Source: Rodentibacter sp901420285 (lineage in GTDB: Bacteria; Pseudomonadota; Gammaproteobacteria; Enterobacterales; Pasteurellaceae). Taken from it: a stretch of 64,000 nt of DNA. Position 1 is the first letter of the stretch, and each line of letters starts with the position of its first letter. Position numbers and translations under genes: made by a program. The stretch is from NCBI RefSeq assembly GCF_041734645.1, contig NZ_CP162010.1, positions 1,612,001 to 1,676,000 on the forward strand, read 5' to 3'. Of the stretch, positions 1-7,312 are shown in pieces. The notes beneath the pieces were generated by a model, which was not told where the DNA came from, did no database searches, and worked only from the letters and a program-made list of their open reading frames with translations.

Positions 1-383
1 ACCAAATAACTCCCCGCAAGGGAAACAAAGGTTGTCAATGCAGCGCCTTTATTACCGCGCTCTTCTTTATTCACTTGAACGATAACCTCTTGGCCCTCGC
101 TCAAAATATCGCGAATATTCGGGCGACCTTGGAATACATAGTCCGCCGGGAAATATTCACGTGCAATTTCTTTTAACGGTAAAAAGCCGTGACGTTCTGC
201 GCCATAATCGACAAAAGCCGCTTCAAGGCTTGGTTCAACGCGGGTAATTTTCCCTTTGTAGATATTGGCTTTTTTTTGTTCGTGTCCCGGACTTTCGATA
301 TCCAGGTCAAAAAGGCGTTGTCCATCCACAAGCGCCACACGCAACTCTTCTTTTTGAGTCGCATTGATTAACATTCTTTTCAT
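1..383 (-). CDS. rne: Ribonuclease E, N-terminal part (runs off the window edge)
   Basis: RNase E is the essential single-strand endoribonuclease that starts mRNA decay, processes rRNA and tRNA, and scaffolds the degradosome at the inner membrane. About 127 N-terminal residues are visible, beginning MKRMLINA and continuing through the RNase H-like strand into the S1 RNA-binding domain (from about residue 36, with KGKITRVEPSLEAAFVDYG). These match RNase E rather than the paralogue RNase G. The start at 383 gives the family's normal N-terminus. It is divergent from rluC across about 400 bases, the same rne/rluC arrangement as in enterobacteria. The catalytic centre and C-terminal scaffold lie outside the window. 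Confidence 0.95.
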   Translation of the reverse strand, partial: MKRMLINATQKEELRVALVDGQRLFDLDIESPGHEQKKANIYKGKITRVEPSLEAAFVDYGAERHGFLPLKEIAREYFPADYVFQGRPNIRDILSEGQEVIVQVNKEERGNKGAALTTFVSLAGSYL

Positions 384-611
384 TGTCAATTCTCTTTTTT
401 AGATTTTAAAAATACCTTGAAAATAAACCGCACTTTGCTTCGTTATCGACCTCGTGTTTCACGCGTCAGTCAATCTCACGATTGTATGTTGCTGGGTGCA
501 TTGATAACGTTAGTAAACAATAAATAATCGTTTTATAAAACAACACGATATTCCACACGCGTTGCAAGCGGCTGGTTTGATTCAAGAAAAATTGTTGATT
601 ATCAATGTCTT
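384..611. promoter_or_regulatory. Divergent rne/rluC control region with rne leader
   Basis: This stretch must hold the rne promoter and 5' leader on the minus strand. In E. coli the rne leader is long and structured and lets RNase E control its own mRNA; a similar role here is inference. The sequence contains one exact uptake sequence (ACCGCACTT, 427-435) next to the rne start. I could not fix the -10 and -35 boxes with confidence. Confidence 0.4.
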
Positions 612-788
612 ATGCCGAACGCCGCATTGAGTTTTGAACAACAAATCTTGTCAATTTTCAGCGCCGAATTTAAGGCGCAAAAAGACGCTCTATTATCCAC
701 GGAAAGCCGTAAATTGGCAAGGCGATTATTATCCTCCAAACGCTTTTATGATATGATTCGTACCCATTTTCAAAAGGGAAAAACATGA
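612..788 (+). CDS. Candidate small protein (58 aa) overlapping the rluC start
   Basis: An open frame starts at ATG 612 with peptide MPNAALSFEQQILSIF and stops at TGA 786-788, overlapping the rluC start as ATGA. The frame stays open upstream to about 528 but has no earlier ATG, GTG or TTG. Codon choice looks like neighbouring genes. The peptide is soluble-looking, with a basic C-terminal half (SRKLARRLLSSKRF). There is no clear ribosome-binding site and I recognise no family. It may be a translationally coupled leader gene for rluC, or chance. Function unknown. Confidence 0.35.
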   Translation: MPNAALSFEQQILSIFSAEFKAQKDALLSTESRKLARRLLSSKRFYDMIRTHFQKGKT

Positions 789-1753
789 CGGAACAAAAAG
801 AGAAAATTATCAATGCGGTGGTGAAAACGCTGGTCATTAGTGAGGACGAAAGCGGACAACGCATTGATAATTATTTGTTGGCGAAACTTAAAGGCGTACC
901 AAAAAGCTTGATTTATCGCATTGTGCGTAAAGGCGAAGTACGGGTAAACAAAGGACGAATTAAGCCGGAATATAAATTACAAACGGGCGATGTGGTGCGT
1001 GTACCGCCGGTACGCGTAGCGCAGCAAAACGATACGCAGGTTTCCAAGAACTTAAATAAAGTGGCTGCACTGGAAAACCAAATCCTGTTTGAAGACGATT
1101 GTTTAATCGTGCTAAATAAGCCGTCCGGCATCGCGGTGCATGGTGGCAGCGGATTAAACTTCGGCGTTATTGAAGCCTTGCGTGCACTGCGCCCTGAAGC
1201 GCATTTTTTGGAACTTGTGCATCGTTTAGATCGCGATACTTCAGGCATTTTACTCATTGCCAAAAAACGTTCCGCATTGCGCAATTTACATGAGCAACTA
1301 CGCATAAAAACCGTACAAAAAGATTATCTCGCCTTAGTGCGTGGGCAGTGGCAATCGCATATAAAAGCGATTCAAGCGCCGTTATTAAAAAACGAGCTTT
1401 CCAGCGGCGAGCGAATCGTGCGAGTAAGCGAACAAGGCAAGCCTTCGGAGACCCGTTTCTCAATTGAAGAACGTTATCCGAATGCTACTTTGGTAAAAGC
1501 CTCACCGGTAACCGGTCGCACCCATCAAATCCGCGTGCATACTCAATATGCAGGACATCCGATCGCGTTAGATGACAAATACGGCGATAAGGAATTTGAT
1601 GAACAAATGCAGAAACTCGGTTTAAATCGCTTATTTTTACACGCTTTTTCTATTCGTTTCGAGCATCCTAAAACGGCTGAAACTTTGCGTTTTAACGCGC
1701 CACTTGACGACAAAATGAAATTGGTGTTGAAAAAGTTACGGGAAAGCAAATAG
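785..1753 (+). CDS. rluC: 23S rRNA pseudouridine synthase RluC (955/2504/2580)
   Basis: RluC isomerises three uridines of 23S rRNA to pseudouridine. The 322-residue protein has an N-terminal S4 RNA-binding domain (about residues 24-85, QRIDNYLLAKLKGVPKSLIY) followed by the RluA-type catalytic domain. The signature HRLDRDTSG begins at about residue 146, so the catalytic aspartate is D149. GRTHQIRVH, which closes the active site, is also present. Length is normal for the family. RluD at 46.0 kb is the paralogue. RluC is preferred because of the adjacent rne and because its signature reads HRLDRD rather than HRLDKD. Confidence 0.95.
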   Translation: MTEQKEKIINAVVKTLVISEDESGQRIDNYLLAKLKGVPKSLIYRIVRKGEVRVNKGRIKPEYKLQTGDVVRVPPVRVAQQNDTQVSKNLNKVAALENQILFEDDCLIVLNKPSGIAVHGGSGLNFGVIEALRALRPEAHFLELVHRLDRDTSGILLIAKKRSALRNLHEQLRIKTVQKDYLALVRGQWQSHIKAIQAPLLKNELSSGERIVRVSEQGKPSETRFSIEERYPNATLVKASPVTGRTHQIRVHTQYAGHPIALDDKYGDKEFDEQMQKLGLNRLFLHAFSIRFEHPKTAETLRFNAPLDDKMKLVLKKLRESK

Positions 1754-1840
1754 ACAAATTCGGCGTTTGTTGCTATATTTGAGCGCGGAGACAACAAGTT
1801 TCTATCAAACTTTTCATAATAACGACAAAAGGATAGCAAA

Positions 1841-2119
1841 ATGGCAAAAGGACAATCTTTACAAGATCCTTATTTAAATGCGCTACGTCGCGAGCGTATT
1901 CCTGTATCGATTTATCTTGTGAACGGAATTAAATTACAAGGTCAAATCGAATCGTTTGATCAATTCGTGATTTTATTGAAAAACACTGTAAATCAAATGG
2001 TCTACAAACACGCAATATCCACCGTAGTACCGGCGCGTTCCGTGTCTCACCACAACAGTAACCATCATGCTGCAACGCCGGCGGAAGTGGCAGAAGAAAG
2101 AGAAACGCAAGCCGAATAA
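1841..2119 (+). CDS. hfq: RNA chaperone Hfq
   Basis: Hfq forms a hexameric ring that pairs small RNAs with target mRNAs. The 92-residue protein carries the complete Sm core: proximal-face residues Q8, D9, F42, K56 and H57 (YKHA at 55-58) and rim residues R16, R17, E18 and R19 match E. coli Hfq. The C-terminal tail is shorter than in E. coli (102 residues) and histidine/asparagine-rich (SHHNSNHH). A good ribosome-binding site (AAAGGATAG) precedes the ATG. It is followed after nine bases by hflX, the usual hfq-hflX pair. Confidence 0.98.
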   Translation: MAKGQSLQDPYLNALRRERIPVSIYLVNGIKLQGQIESFDQFVILLKNTVNQMVYKHAISTVVPARSVSHHNSNHHAATPAEVAEERETQAE

Positions 2120-2128
2120 CCTTCTTGA

Positions 2129-3493
2129 ATGAATAATCAATATATTAAAAGTGCGGTTGAAAATTTAACGGAAATTTCAACCGCACTTTCTTTATCTTCC
2201 AAAACCAATTCACGATGCGACAATGTTATTGTCGTACAGGTTTACTTTTCGCAAAACCAAAATATCGAAGAACTACAAGAATTTCTTCTGCTTGCCGATT
2301 CTGCCGGAGCGGCTGTGTTAGAAATCATTACCGTCGGCCGTCGTGCGCCGCACGCCAAATATTTCGTAGGCGAAGGCAAAGCAAAAGAAATCGCCGCGGC
2401 AGTGAAAACACACAATGCCAATGCGGTGCTGGTAAACCACCTACTTACACCTGCGCAAACGCGCAATTTAGAAAACTTATGCGGTTGCCGCGTGGTGGAT
2501 CGCACCGGGGTAATTTTAGATATTTTCGCCCAACGCGCCCGTTCGCACGAAGGGAAATTACAAGTGGAACTGGCGCAACTCAACCATTTAGCCGCGCGCC
2601 TCGTGCGCCGTAAAACCGGTTTGGATCAACAAAAAGGTGCGGTAGGTTTACGCGGCCCCGGTGAAACCCAATTGGAAACGGATCGTCGTTTAATTAAAGT
2701 GCGCATTGCTCAGTTGCAAAATCGTTTAGCAAAAGTGGAAAAACAACGCCGTCAAAATCGCCAAACTCGACAAAAAGCGGAGATTCCCACCGTTTCTTTG
2801 GTCGGTTATACCAATGCGGGCAAATCCACTTTGTTTAATGCTATCACACAAGCCGATGTTTACGCTGCCGACCAACTGTTCGCCACGCTTGATCCGACCT
2901 TGCGCCGCCTATCAATTCAAGATGTCGGCACAACGATTGTTGCGGATACCGTGGGCTTTGTACGTCAACTGCCGCACGCTCTGATTTCCGCCTTCAAATC
3001 CACCTTGCAGGAAACAGTAGAAGCGAGCCTTTTATTGCATGTGGTTGATGCTACCGACGTGCGGAAATGGGAAAATATTGAGGCCGTCAATGCGGTGCTA
3101 AATGAGATCGGCGCGAACCACGTACCGACTTTATTGATATATAACAAAATTGATTTATTGGAAAACGTGGAACCGCACATTGAATACGATGATGAACATA
3201 AACCGGTCGCGGTTTACCTTTCTGCACATAGCGGCGAAGGCACGAATTTACTGTTGGAGGCAATTAGAACGCGGCTAAAAAACGAGATGCTTTCATTGAC
3301 CCTCACGCTTCTGCCACACCAAGGAAAACTTCGCCATGCACTGTATCGGCTCAATGCGGTGCTGAACGAGCAAGTCACCGAGCAAGGAGAATTTATCTTA
3401 AAAGTGCAAATTGCTAAGGTGGAATGGTTGAAGTTGTGCAAACGCTTTCCGGAATCAGTTTATTTTTCACCCTGTCCGCAAACGAACGAATAA
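2129..3493 (+). CDS. hflX: GTPase HflX
   Basis: HflX is a ribosome-binding GTPase that splits stalled or hibernating ribosomes, notably after heat stress. The G domain shows GYTNAGKST (about 226-234), DTVGF (from D273) and NKID (339-342), after the HflX N-terminal domain with PHAKYFVGEGKAKEIA and the LRGPGETQLETDRR linker. Homology to E. coli HflX begins only around residue 32 (VIVVQVYF). The first 30 codons include an inverted pair of uptake sequences (2149-2188), so the true start may be downstream, though no good in-frame start exists there. The gene carries three exact copies of CAATGCGGTGCT, all read as NAVL. Confidence 0.93.
   Translation: MNNQYIKSAVENLTEISTALSLSSKTNSRCDNVIVVQVYFSQNQNIEELQEFLLLADSAGAAVLEIITVGRRAPHAKYFVGEGKAKEIAAAVKTHNANAVLVNHLLTPAQTRNLENLCGCRVVDRTGVILDIFAQRARSHEGKLQVELAQLNHLAARLVRRKTGLDQQKGAVGLRGPGETQLETDRRLIKVRIAQLQNRLAKVEKQRRQNRQTRQKAEIPTVSLVGYTNAGKSTLFNAITQADVYAADQLFATLDPTLRRLSIQDVGTTIVADTVGFVRQLPHALISAFKSTLQETVEASLLLHVVDATDVRKWENIEAVNAVLNEIGANHVPTLLIYNKIDLLENVEPHIEYDDEHKPVAVYLSAHSGEGTNLLLEAIRTRLKNEMLSLTLTLLPHQGKLRHALYRLNAVLNEQVTEQGEFILKVQIAKVEWLKLCKRFPESVYFSPCPQTNE
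2149..2188 (+). terminator. Inverted uptake-sequence pair, possible hfq terminator inside hflX 5' end
   Basis: AAGTGCGGT (2149-2157) and ACCGCACTT (2180-2188) form a stem whose arms extend to AAAGTGCGGTTGAAA and TTTCAACCGCACTTT, followed by a T-rich CTTTATCTT. In Haemophilus such pairs often work as terminators. Its place 30 nt downstream of the hfq stop fits an hfq terminator or attenuator, although it lies in the hflX reading frame as drawn. Confidence 0.55.
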
Positions 3494-3518
3494 AAATATC
3501 ACGCAGAGGCGAGATAAA

Positions 3519-4301
3519 TTATTTCTGCTGATGATAAATCATCTCCGCCCCCATCCACACGCCATGATCGAAGCAATAAGTGTATTTCATCGGGATGTGA
3601 AAATGTGGCCGATTCTGAAAAAGCTTTTGCAAAAATGGATGGTGCAACAATTCCGCCTGTTCGTTATAACTTTGCCGATCGGAGATTTCAATCAACACAT
3701 TCGGTTCTGCAAGCAGCACCTTTTCCAATGAAAAATTTTGTGTCGTAAGCGGCATTTTTAAGGGTGTTAAACCGAGCAAATCAAGCAAAATAGAATATTG
3801 TGGAAAATCGCCGACGGGGCCTGTATCGGAAAGTATAAGCGTATCGGTGCTAGACGACAGATTTAAACGAGAGTGTTGCGATTTTAATTTATCAATCAAA
3901 GCTTCCGCATGCCTTTCATTACCCGTCAGCTTACCGAGTTGCAATATCAGCGCAAATAATTCTTCAGGCGTTTGCGGGCTATCGTTAATCGGCACAATTT
4001 TGGCACCGAGTTTTTTTAAATCGGCTGCTAGTCGCGGATAAAAAGTCTCATTAATTAATAATGTTTTATCGAGATAGGGCAATAATGACGTAAGTGTAGC
4101 TTCAAGCGCAGGTTTGTCACGGTTTACTTTATCCAACATCATCAACGGATTTTTGGAATAAAGCGATTGCGCGGAAATTTGTTCGGGCCGCGCTAATTCT
4201 GTCAACAAACGATCGCTACAAAGAGTAAGTGAAACGAATTGCTCCGCAGACGCTGAAAGCGAAAGAAAAAATGCGATGGAAAATATGCGTGTTTTCAACA
4301 T
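3519..4301 (-). CDS. Periplasmic substrate-binding protein of an iron/cobalamin-type ABC importer (orphan)
   Basis: The 260-residue protein begins with a signal peptide (MLKTRIFSIAFFLSLSASA, cleavage near residue 19). The rest resembles class III binding proteins of the BtuF/FecB type: an N-terminal lobe starting FVSLTLCSDRLL, a helix-rich linker and a C-terminal lobe with VLLAEPNVLIEIS. Such proteins hand corrinoids, haem, siderophores or molybdate to a BtuCD-like transporter. No permease or ATPase gene is adjacent, so the substrate cannot be inferred. It converges on hflX with only 25 bases between and no obvious terminator. There is no lipobox, so it should be soluble in the periplasm. Confidence 0.75.
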   Translation of the reverse strand: MLKTRIFSIAFFLSLSASAEQFVSLTLCSDRLLTELARPEQISAQSLYSKNPLMMLDKVNRDKPALEATLTSLLPYLDKTLLINETFYPRLAADLKKLGAKIVPINDSPQTPEELFALILQLGKLTGNERHAEALIDKLKSQHSRLNLSSSTDTLILSDTGPVGDFPQYSILLDLLGLTPLKMPLTTQNFSLEKVLLAEPNVLIEISDRQSYNEQAELLHHPFLQKLFQNRPHFHIPMKYTYCFDHGVWMGAEMIYHQQK

Positions 4302-4367
4302 ATCGGTTAATAAAAATATTACTTTTCAATCGTATAAATCATAATTTTTATCGGACAACCCGATTAT

Positions 4368-4389
4368 TTTTGCGAATCGGATCGCAAAA
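4368..4389 (+). promoter_or_regulatory. CRP-S (Sxy-dependent CRP) competence site upstream of comE1
   Basis: TTTTGCGA, six bases, then TCGCAAAA forms a perfect 22-bp palindrome that matches the Pasteurellaceae CRP-S consensus, including the C at position 6 that separates CRP-S from ordinary CRP sites. It lies about 90 bases before the comE1 start. Dependence on CRP plus Sxy is inferred from the known H. influenzae competence regulon, which includes comE1. Confidence 0.88.
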
Positions 4390-4479
4390 GTTAGGTCGAT
4401 TTATTGTTGGTTTTTAGGGAAATTGGAAAATAGCGGGCGTTGATTCTATCAACATTTTAACCATTAACAAGGATACCCT

Positions 4480-4821
4480 ATGAAATTAGTCAAAACCTTT
4501 ATCAGTGCTTACGTACTTGGCAGTGCATTATTTAACGGCAGTGTTTTTGCGGCAGAAAAAGCGGCGGAACCCGTTGCTATGGTACAAACCGCAAACGCTG
4601 AAACCCAACAAACCGCCGATATGGGCAATAAACTCAATATTAATACCGCAACGGCAGGTGAAATCCAAAAAGCATTAACCGGTATCGGGGCGAAAAAAGC
4701 GGAAGCTATCGTACAATACCGTGAGAAACATGGTAATTTCACCACAGCAGAACAATTACTTGAAGTGCAAGGCATCGGTAAAGCGACGCTTGAAAAAAAT
4801 CGCGATCGCTTGGCCTTTTAA
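4480..4821 (+). CDS. comE1: Competence DNA-binding protein ComE1 (ComEA-type helix-hairpin-helix)
   Basis: ComE1 is a periplasmic DNA-binding protein that pulls or holds incoming DNA during natural transformation. The 113 residues comprise a signal peptide (cleavage near VFAA, residue 25), a short alanine/threonine-rich spacer and a ComEA helix-hairpin-helix domain (51-113), with INTATAGEIQKAL and the glycine hairpins GIGAKKA (68-74) and GIGKATL (98-104). The CRP-S site upstream places it in the Sxy competence regulon. It is a single-gene unit closed by a hairpin shared with tonB. In H. influenzae the gene lies beside lytB/ispH, so its location differs here. Confidence 0.93.
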   Translation: MKLVKTFISAYVLGSALFNGSVFAAEKAAEPVAMVQTANAETQQTADMGNKLNINTATAGEIQKALTGIGAKKAEAIVQYREKHGNFTTAEQLLEVQGIGKATLEKNRDRLAF

Positions 4822-4890
4822 ATTTTAAATCACGTTATTAACTAAAAAATCCGCTGACTAATTATTTAGCCATGCGGATTTCTTATGACC

Positions 4891-4918
4891 AAAAAGCAGA
4901 GCCAAAACTCTGCTTTTT
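4891..4918. terminator. Bidirectional terminator between comE1 and tonB
   Basis: AAAAAGCAGAG and CTCTGCTTTTT form a perfect 11-bp stem with a six-base loop. A-runs and T-runs on both sides allow it to end comE1 (plus strand) and tonB (minus strand), whose stop codon is four bases away. Confidence 0.88.
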
Positions 4919-4921
4919 TCT

Positions 4922-5689
4922 TTATTGCAAACTAAACCGGATAGGTACCGAAATGCTACCGGAGAGTCCTGCCGGTTTAGGACCGATTGGTTTGACATTT
5001 CTCACTGCCTTCAATGCGGCGTTATCCAGACTTTCGTCACCCGACGATTTTATTACGCTTTCGCCACTTAAAGAACCATCATTGCCCACATTAAATGCAA
5101 TATGTACAACGCCTTGTTTGCGCATCATTCTTGCACGTTGCGGATATTCTTTGCGTCGTTCAATTTCACGATATAAGGCGGCTTTATAAGCAGCGATTTC
5201 ATCGGTACTAGAATCCGTTCCCGCCATATTTGCATTAGTATTTGTCGCTCCCGTTGTTGTCGCTTTAGAATTAGCCGAATTCAATGAATTCACGTTTTTA
5301 TCGCCTGTCGGTAAATTTTTCGGTAAATTCGTCGATTTCTCAACGGGTTTCACCTCTTTCTTCGGTTTTTCTTTAGGTGGTTTCGGCTTATCTTCCGTTT
5401 TTTTCTCCGGTTCTTTTTTCTTTTCAGGCTCCAGCTTTTTAGTCGGATCGGCCACTACTTCTTCTTTTGGTTGTTCAGGTTCGGCTTTCAACGGTTCAGG
5501 CGCAGGTTCCGGCTCTTCGATGCGCATACCTTGTAACATTTCCATCGAAATACTGGTGGAAAGTTCACCGGCATGGTTATTCGCACTATCGCTCGGTTTG
5601 TGCCAATTCCACAGCAAGGCGCCGATAATCGCACCGTGTACGAGAACGGAAATTAACAACCCCAAGGATGAACGTTTCGCTTGTTGCAT
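4922..5689 (-). CDS. tonB: Energy-transducing protein TonB
   Basis: TonB links proton-motive force, gathered by ExbBD, to outer-membrane receptors that import iron-siderophores, haem or cobalamin. This 255-residue protein has an N-terminal membrane anchor with the conserved S-x3-H motif (SVLVHG), a long Pro/Glu/Lys periplasmic rod (about residues 55-115) and a C-terminal domain with YPQRARMMRKQGVVHIAFNV, which contacts receptor TonB boxes. It is last in exbB-exbD-tonB, eight bases after exbD. No TonB-dependent receptor is encoded in this window. Confidence 0.95.
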   Translation of the reverse strand: MQQAKRSSLGLLISVLVHGAIIGALLWNWHKPSDSANNHAGELSTSISMEMLQGMRIEEPEPAPEPLKAEPEQPKEEVVADPTKKLEPEKKKEPEKKTEDKPKPPKEKPKKEVKPVEKSTNLPKNLPTGDKNVNSLNSANSKATTTGATNTNANMAGTDSSTDEIAAYKAALYREIERRKEYPQRARMMRKQGVVHIAFNVGNDGSLSGESVIKSSGDESLDNAALKAVRNVKPIGPKPAGLSGSISVPIRFSLQ

Positions 5690-5697
5690 AACTCTTC

Positions 5698-6117
5698 CTA
5701 TTTGGCTGCCGGGGCGCTTGAAGAACCCGCATTACCACCTTTATCCTTCATGGATACGATAGCCACATTTTTAATATCGTTTTTCGCAAGCAAATCGGTG
5801 ATACTGACAAAATCCTGGAAACTGGCTTCGGCATCAATTTTCAATGTGACTTTTTGATCTTTATTCCATTGACTAATTTCCGCTTCCAACGCTTCTTGAG
5901 AAATCGCTTTATCATTGAAATACAGCTCGCCATTTGCTGTTACGGTGAGCAATTTGGCTAATTCGTCCGATTTAAACGCCACCGCTGTACTGGCTTTCGG
6001 TACATTTACTTGAATTTTGCCTTGCGAGATAAAAGATGCGGTAACCAATACAATCGCCAACAATACCAGCATGATGTCGATAAAAGGAATAATATTGATT
6101 TCATCAAATTTTTTCAC
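5698..6117 (-). CDS. exbD: TonB-system proton channel subunit ExbD
   Basis: ExbD is the single-span partner of ExbB. The transmembrane helix (about residues 9-30, IIPFIDIMLVLLAIVLVTA) holds the essential proton-carrying aspartate at D14, equivalent to D25 of E. coli. A periplasmic ExbD/TolR domain follows. Length is 139 residues. It lies two bases after exbB and eight before tonB, so the three genes are one operon. The tight tonB linkage argues against tolR. Confidence 0.95.
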   Translation of the reverse strand: MKKFDEINIIPFIDIMLVLLAIVLVTASFISQGKIQVNVPKASTAVAFKSDELAKLLTVTANGELYFNDKAISQEALEAEISQWNKDQKVTLKIDAEASFQDFVSITDLLAKNDIKNVAIVSMKDKGGNAGSSSAPAAK

Positions 6118-6119
6118 GG

Positions 6120-6572
6120 CTATTCCTTATCTTTTTGTGAATTTAGCACTTTCCATTTCAAACGGTTCACTTCAATTTTACGGTTTAAACCGTTATAAAA
6201 CACCATAGAAGGAATCGCCACTAAAATACCCAATGCGGTGGCCTTCAAGGCTAAAGAAAGATGTAACATAATTTCGCCGGCATCTACATTACCGCCGCCC
6301 TGACCGATTTGGTAGAACGTGAGTAAAATCCCGATAACCGTCCCCAATAGCCCTACATAAGGCGCATTTGCCCCGACAGTAGAAATAATCGTCATATTGC
6401 GATTCAAATCGATGTCCAAAGCATGAATATTGGAATATTTTCCGACGTTAATTTTGCTCAAAAAAATGAAACGCTCAATGGCCATCGCAAGCATAATTAC
6501 GCTCATCAAAAGCAAAAGTCCGATAATAATGTAATCGCTATATTGTTGAAGAAATTCAAAAAGTTGAGGCAT
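6120..6572 (-). CDS. exbB: TonB-system proton channel subunit ExbB
   Basis: ExbB forms the pentameric inner-membrane channel around ExbD. The 150-residue protein has three hydrophobic helices (IIIGLLLLMSVIMLAM near the N-terminus; ANAPYVGLLGTVIGILLTFY; SLALKATALGILVAIPSMVFY). It has the conserved ExbB/TolQ core G-L-L-G-T-V and A-L-x-x-T-x-x-G. The protein is much shorter than E. coli ExbB, a feature shared with the Haemophilus version. It is the first gene of exbB-exbD-tonB, with a Fur-like box just upstream. Confidence 0.95.
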   Translation of the reverse strand: MPQLFEFLQQYSDYIIIGLLLLMSVIMLAMAIERFIFLSKINVGKYSNIHALDIDLNRNMTIISTVGANAPYVGLLGTVIGILLTFYQIGQGGGNVDAGEIMLHLSLALKATALGILVAIPSMVFYNGLNRKIEVNRLKWKVLNSQKDKE

Positions 6573-6605
6573 CGTTTTATCCTTAATCTTAAATAGAAAA
6601 GTAAT

Positions 6606-6620
6606 TGAGAATTAGTTTCA
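6606..6620. promoter_or_regulatory. Fur-like box upstream of exbB
   Basis: TGAGAATTAGTTTCA matches the 7-1-7 Fur palindrome TGATAATnATTATCA at 11 of 14 positions and lies 34 bases before the exbB start, in the expected promoter zone. Iron repression of exbB-exbD-tonB is therefore likely but inferred. Confidence 0.55.
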
Positions 6621-6691
6621 ATTAGGTGGGAAATTCTAGCAAAAGGATAGAATGCCGTAAATACGAATTATTTAATAAGACAACAATTTTC

Positions 6692-6725
6692 GACCACACT
6701 TTGATTCAAAATAAAAAGCGTGGCC
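6692..6725. terminator. Degenerate uptake-sequence hairpin after bcp
   Basis: GACCACACTTT (6692-6702) and AAAGCGTGGCC (6715-6725) pair with two G-U wobbles. Both arms are decayed uptake sequences (one or two bases away from ACCGCACTT and AAGTGCGGT). The hairpin lies directly after the bcp stop; the U-tract in the bcp direction is weak, so termination is uncertain. Confidence 0.4.
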
Positions 6726-6730
6726 AATTT

Positions 6731-7201
6731 TTAAAGCTGTTGGTGGAGAAAATCCAATACTACTTGATGATGCTCGCCGGTTTTAAATTTATCGAAAACA
6801 TGCTGAATTTTACCGCTCTCATCAAGCAAAAAGCTAACACGATGAATACCGTCATAAGTTTTGCCCATAAATTTTTTCTCGCCCCATACACCGAATTGTT
6901 CTGCCACTTGATGATCTTCATCAGCCAACAAAGTGAAGTTAAGATCTTTTTTGTCGGCAAATTGTGCCAATTTTTTAGGACTGTCCGGACTGATACCCAA
7001 AATTACTACGCCTAATTTTTCCAATTCGTTTTTGGCATCACGTAAACCACAAGCCTGCGTAGTACAACCCGGCGTAAGCGCTTTCGGATAAAAATAAATC
7101 AGTACTTTTCGACCTTTAAATTGCGCTAATGAAACAGGTCGATTATTTTGGTCGTTTAATGTAAATTGCGGCACCGCATCGCCTGCTTGTAATGTTTTCA
7201 T
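6731..7201 (-). CDS. bcp: Thiol peroxidase Bcp (peroxiredoxin Q)
   Basis: Bcp reduces hydrogen peroxide and organic hydroperoxides with electrons from thioredoxin in the cytoplasm. The 156-residue protein has the peroxidatic cysteine C46 in TPGCTTQAC and the resolving cysteine C51 five residues later, as in E. coli Bcp. I chose ATG 7201 (MKTLQAGDAVP) because GGAGG lies the right distance before it; an in-frame start 13 codons upstream has no such site. It is divergent from dapA. Confidence 0.94.
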   Translation of the reverse strand: MKTLQAGDAVPQFTLNDQNNRPVSLAQFKGRKVLIYFYPKALTPGCTTQACGLRDAKNELEKLGVVILGISPDSPKKLAQFADKKDLNFTLLADEDHQVAEQFGVWGEKKFMGKTYDGIHRVSFLLDESGKIQHVFDKFKTGEHHQVVLDFLHQQL

Positions 7202-7312
7202 AGAAAATCCTCCATTTTCAAAATAAAAAATGATTTGCAAATTTGAGCTATTTTAGCGATCCTAACGAATACTTTTCAAACATAAAAATCATAACGCATA
7301 AACGGAGGTTCT

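Noticed and set aside
4302..4367. Fur box upstream of the orphan binding protein
   Set aside because: The AT-rich stretch has only weak, partial similarity to the Fur consensus.
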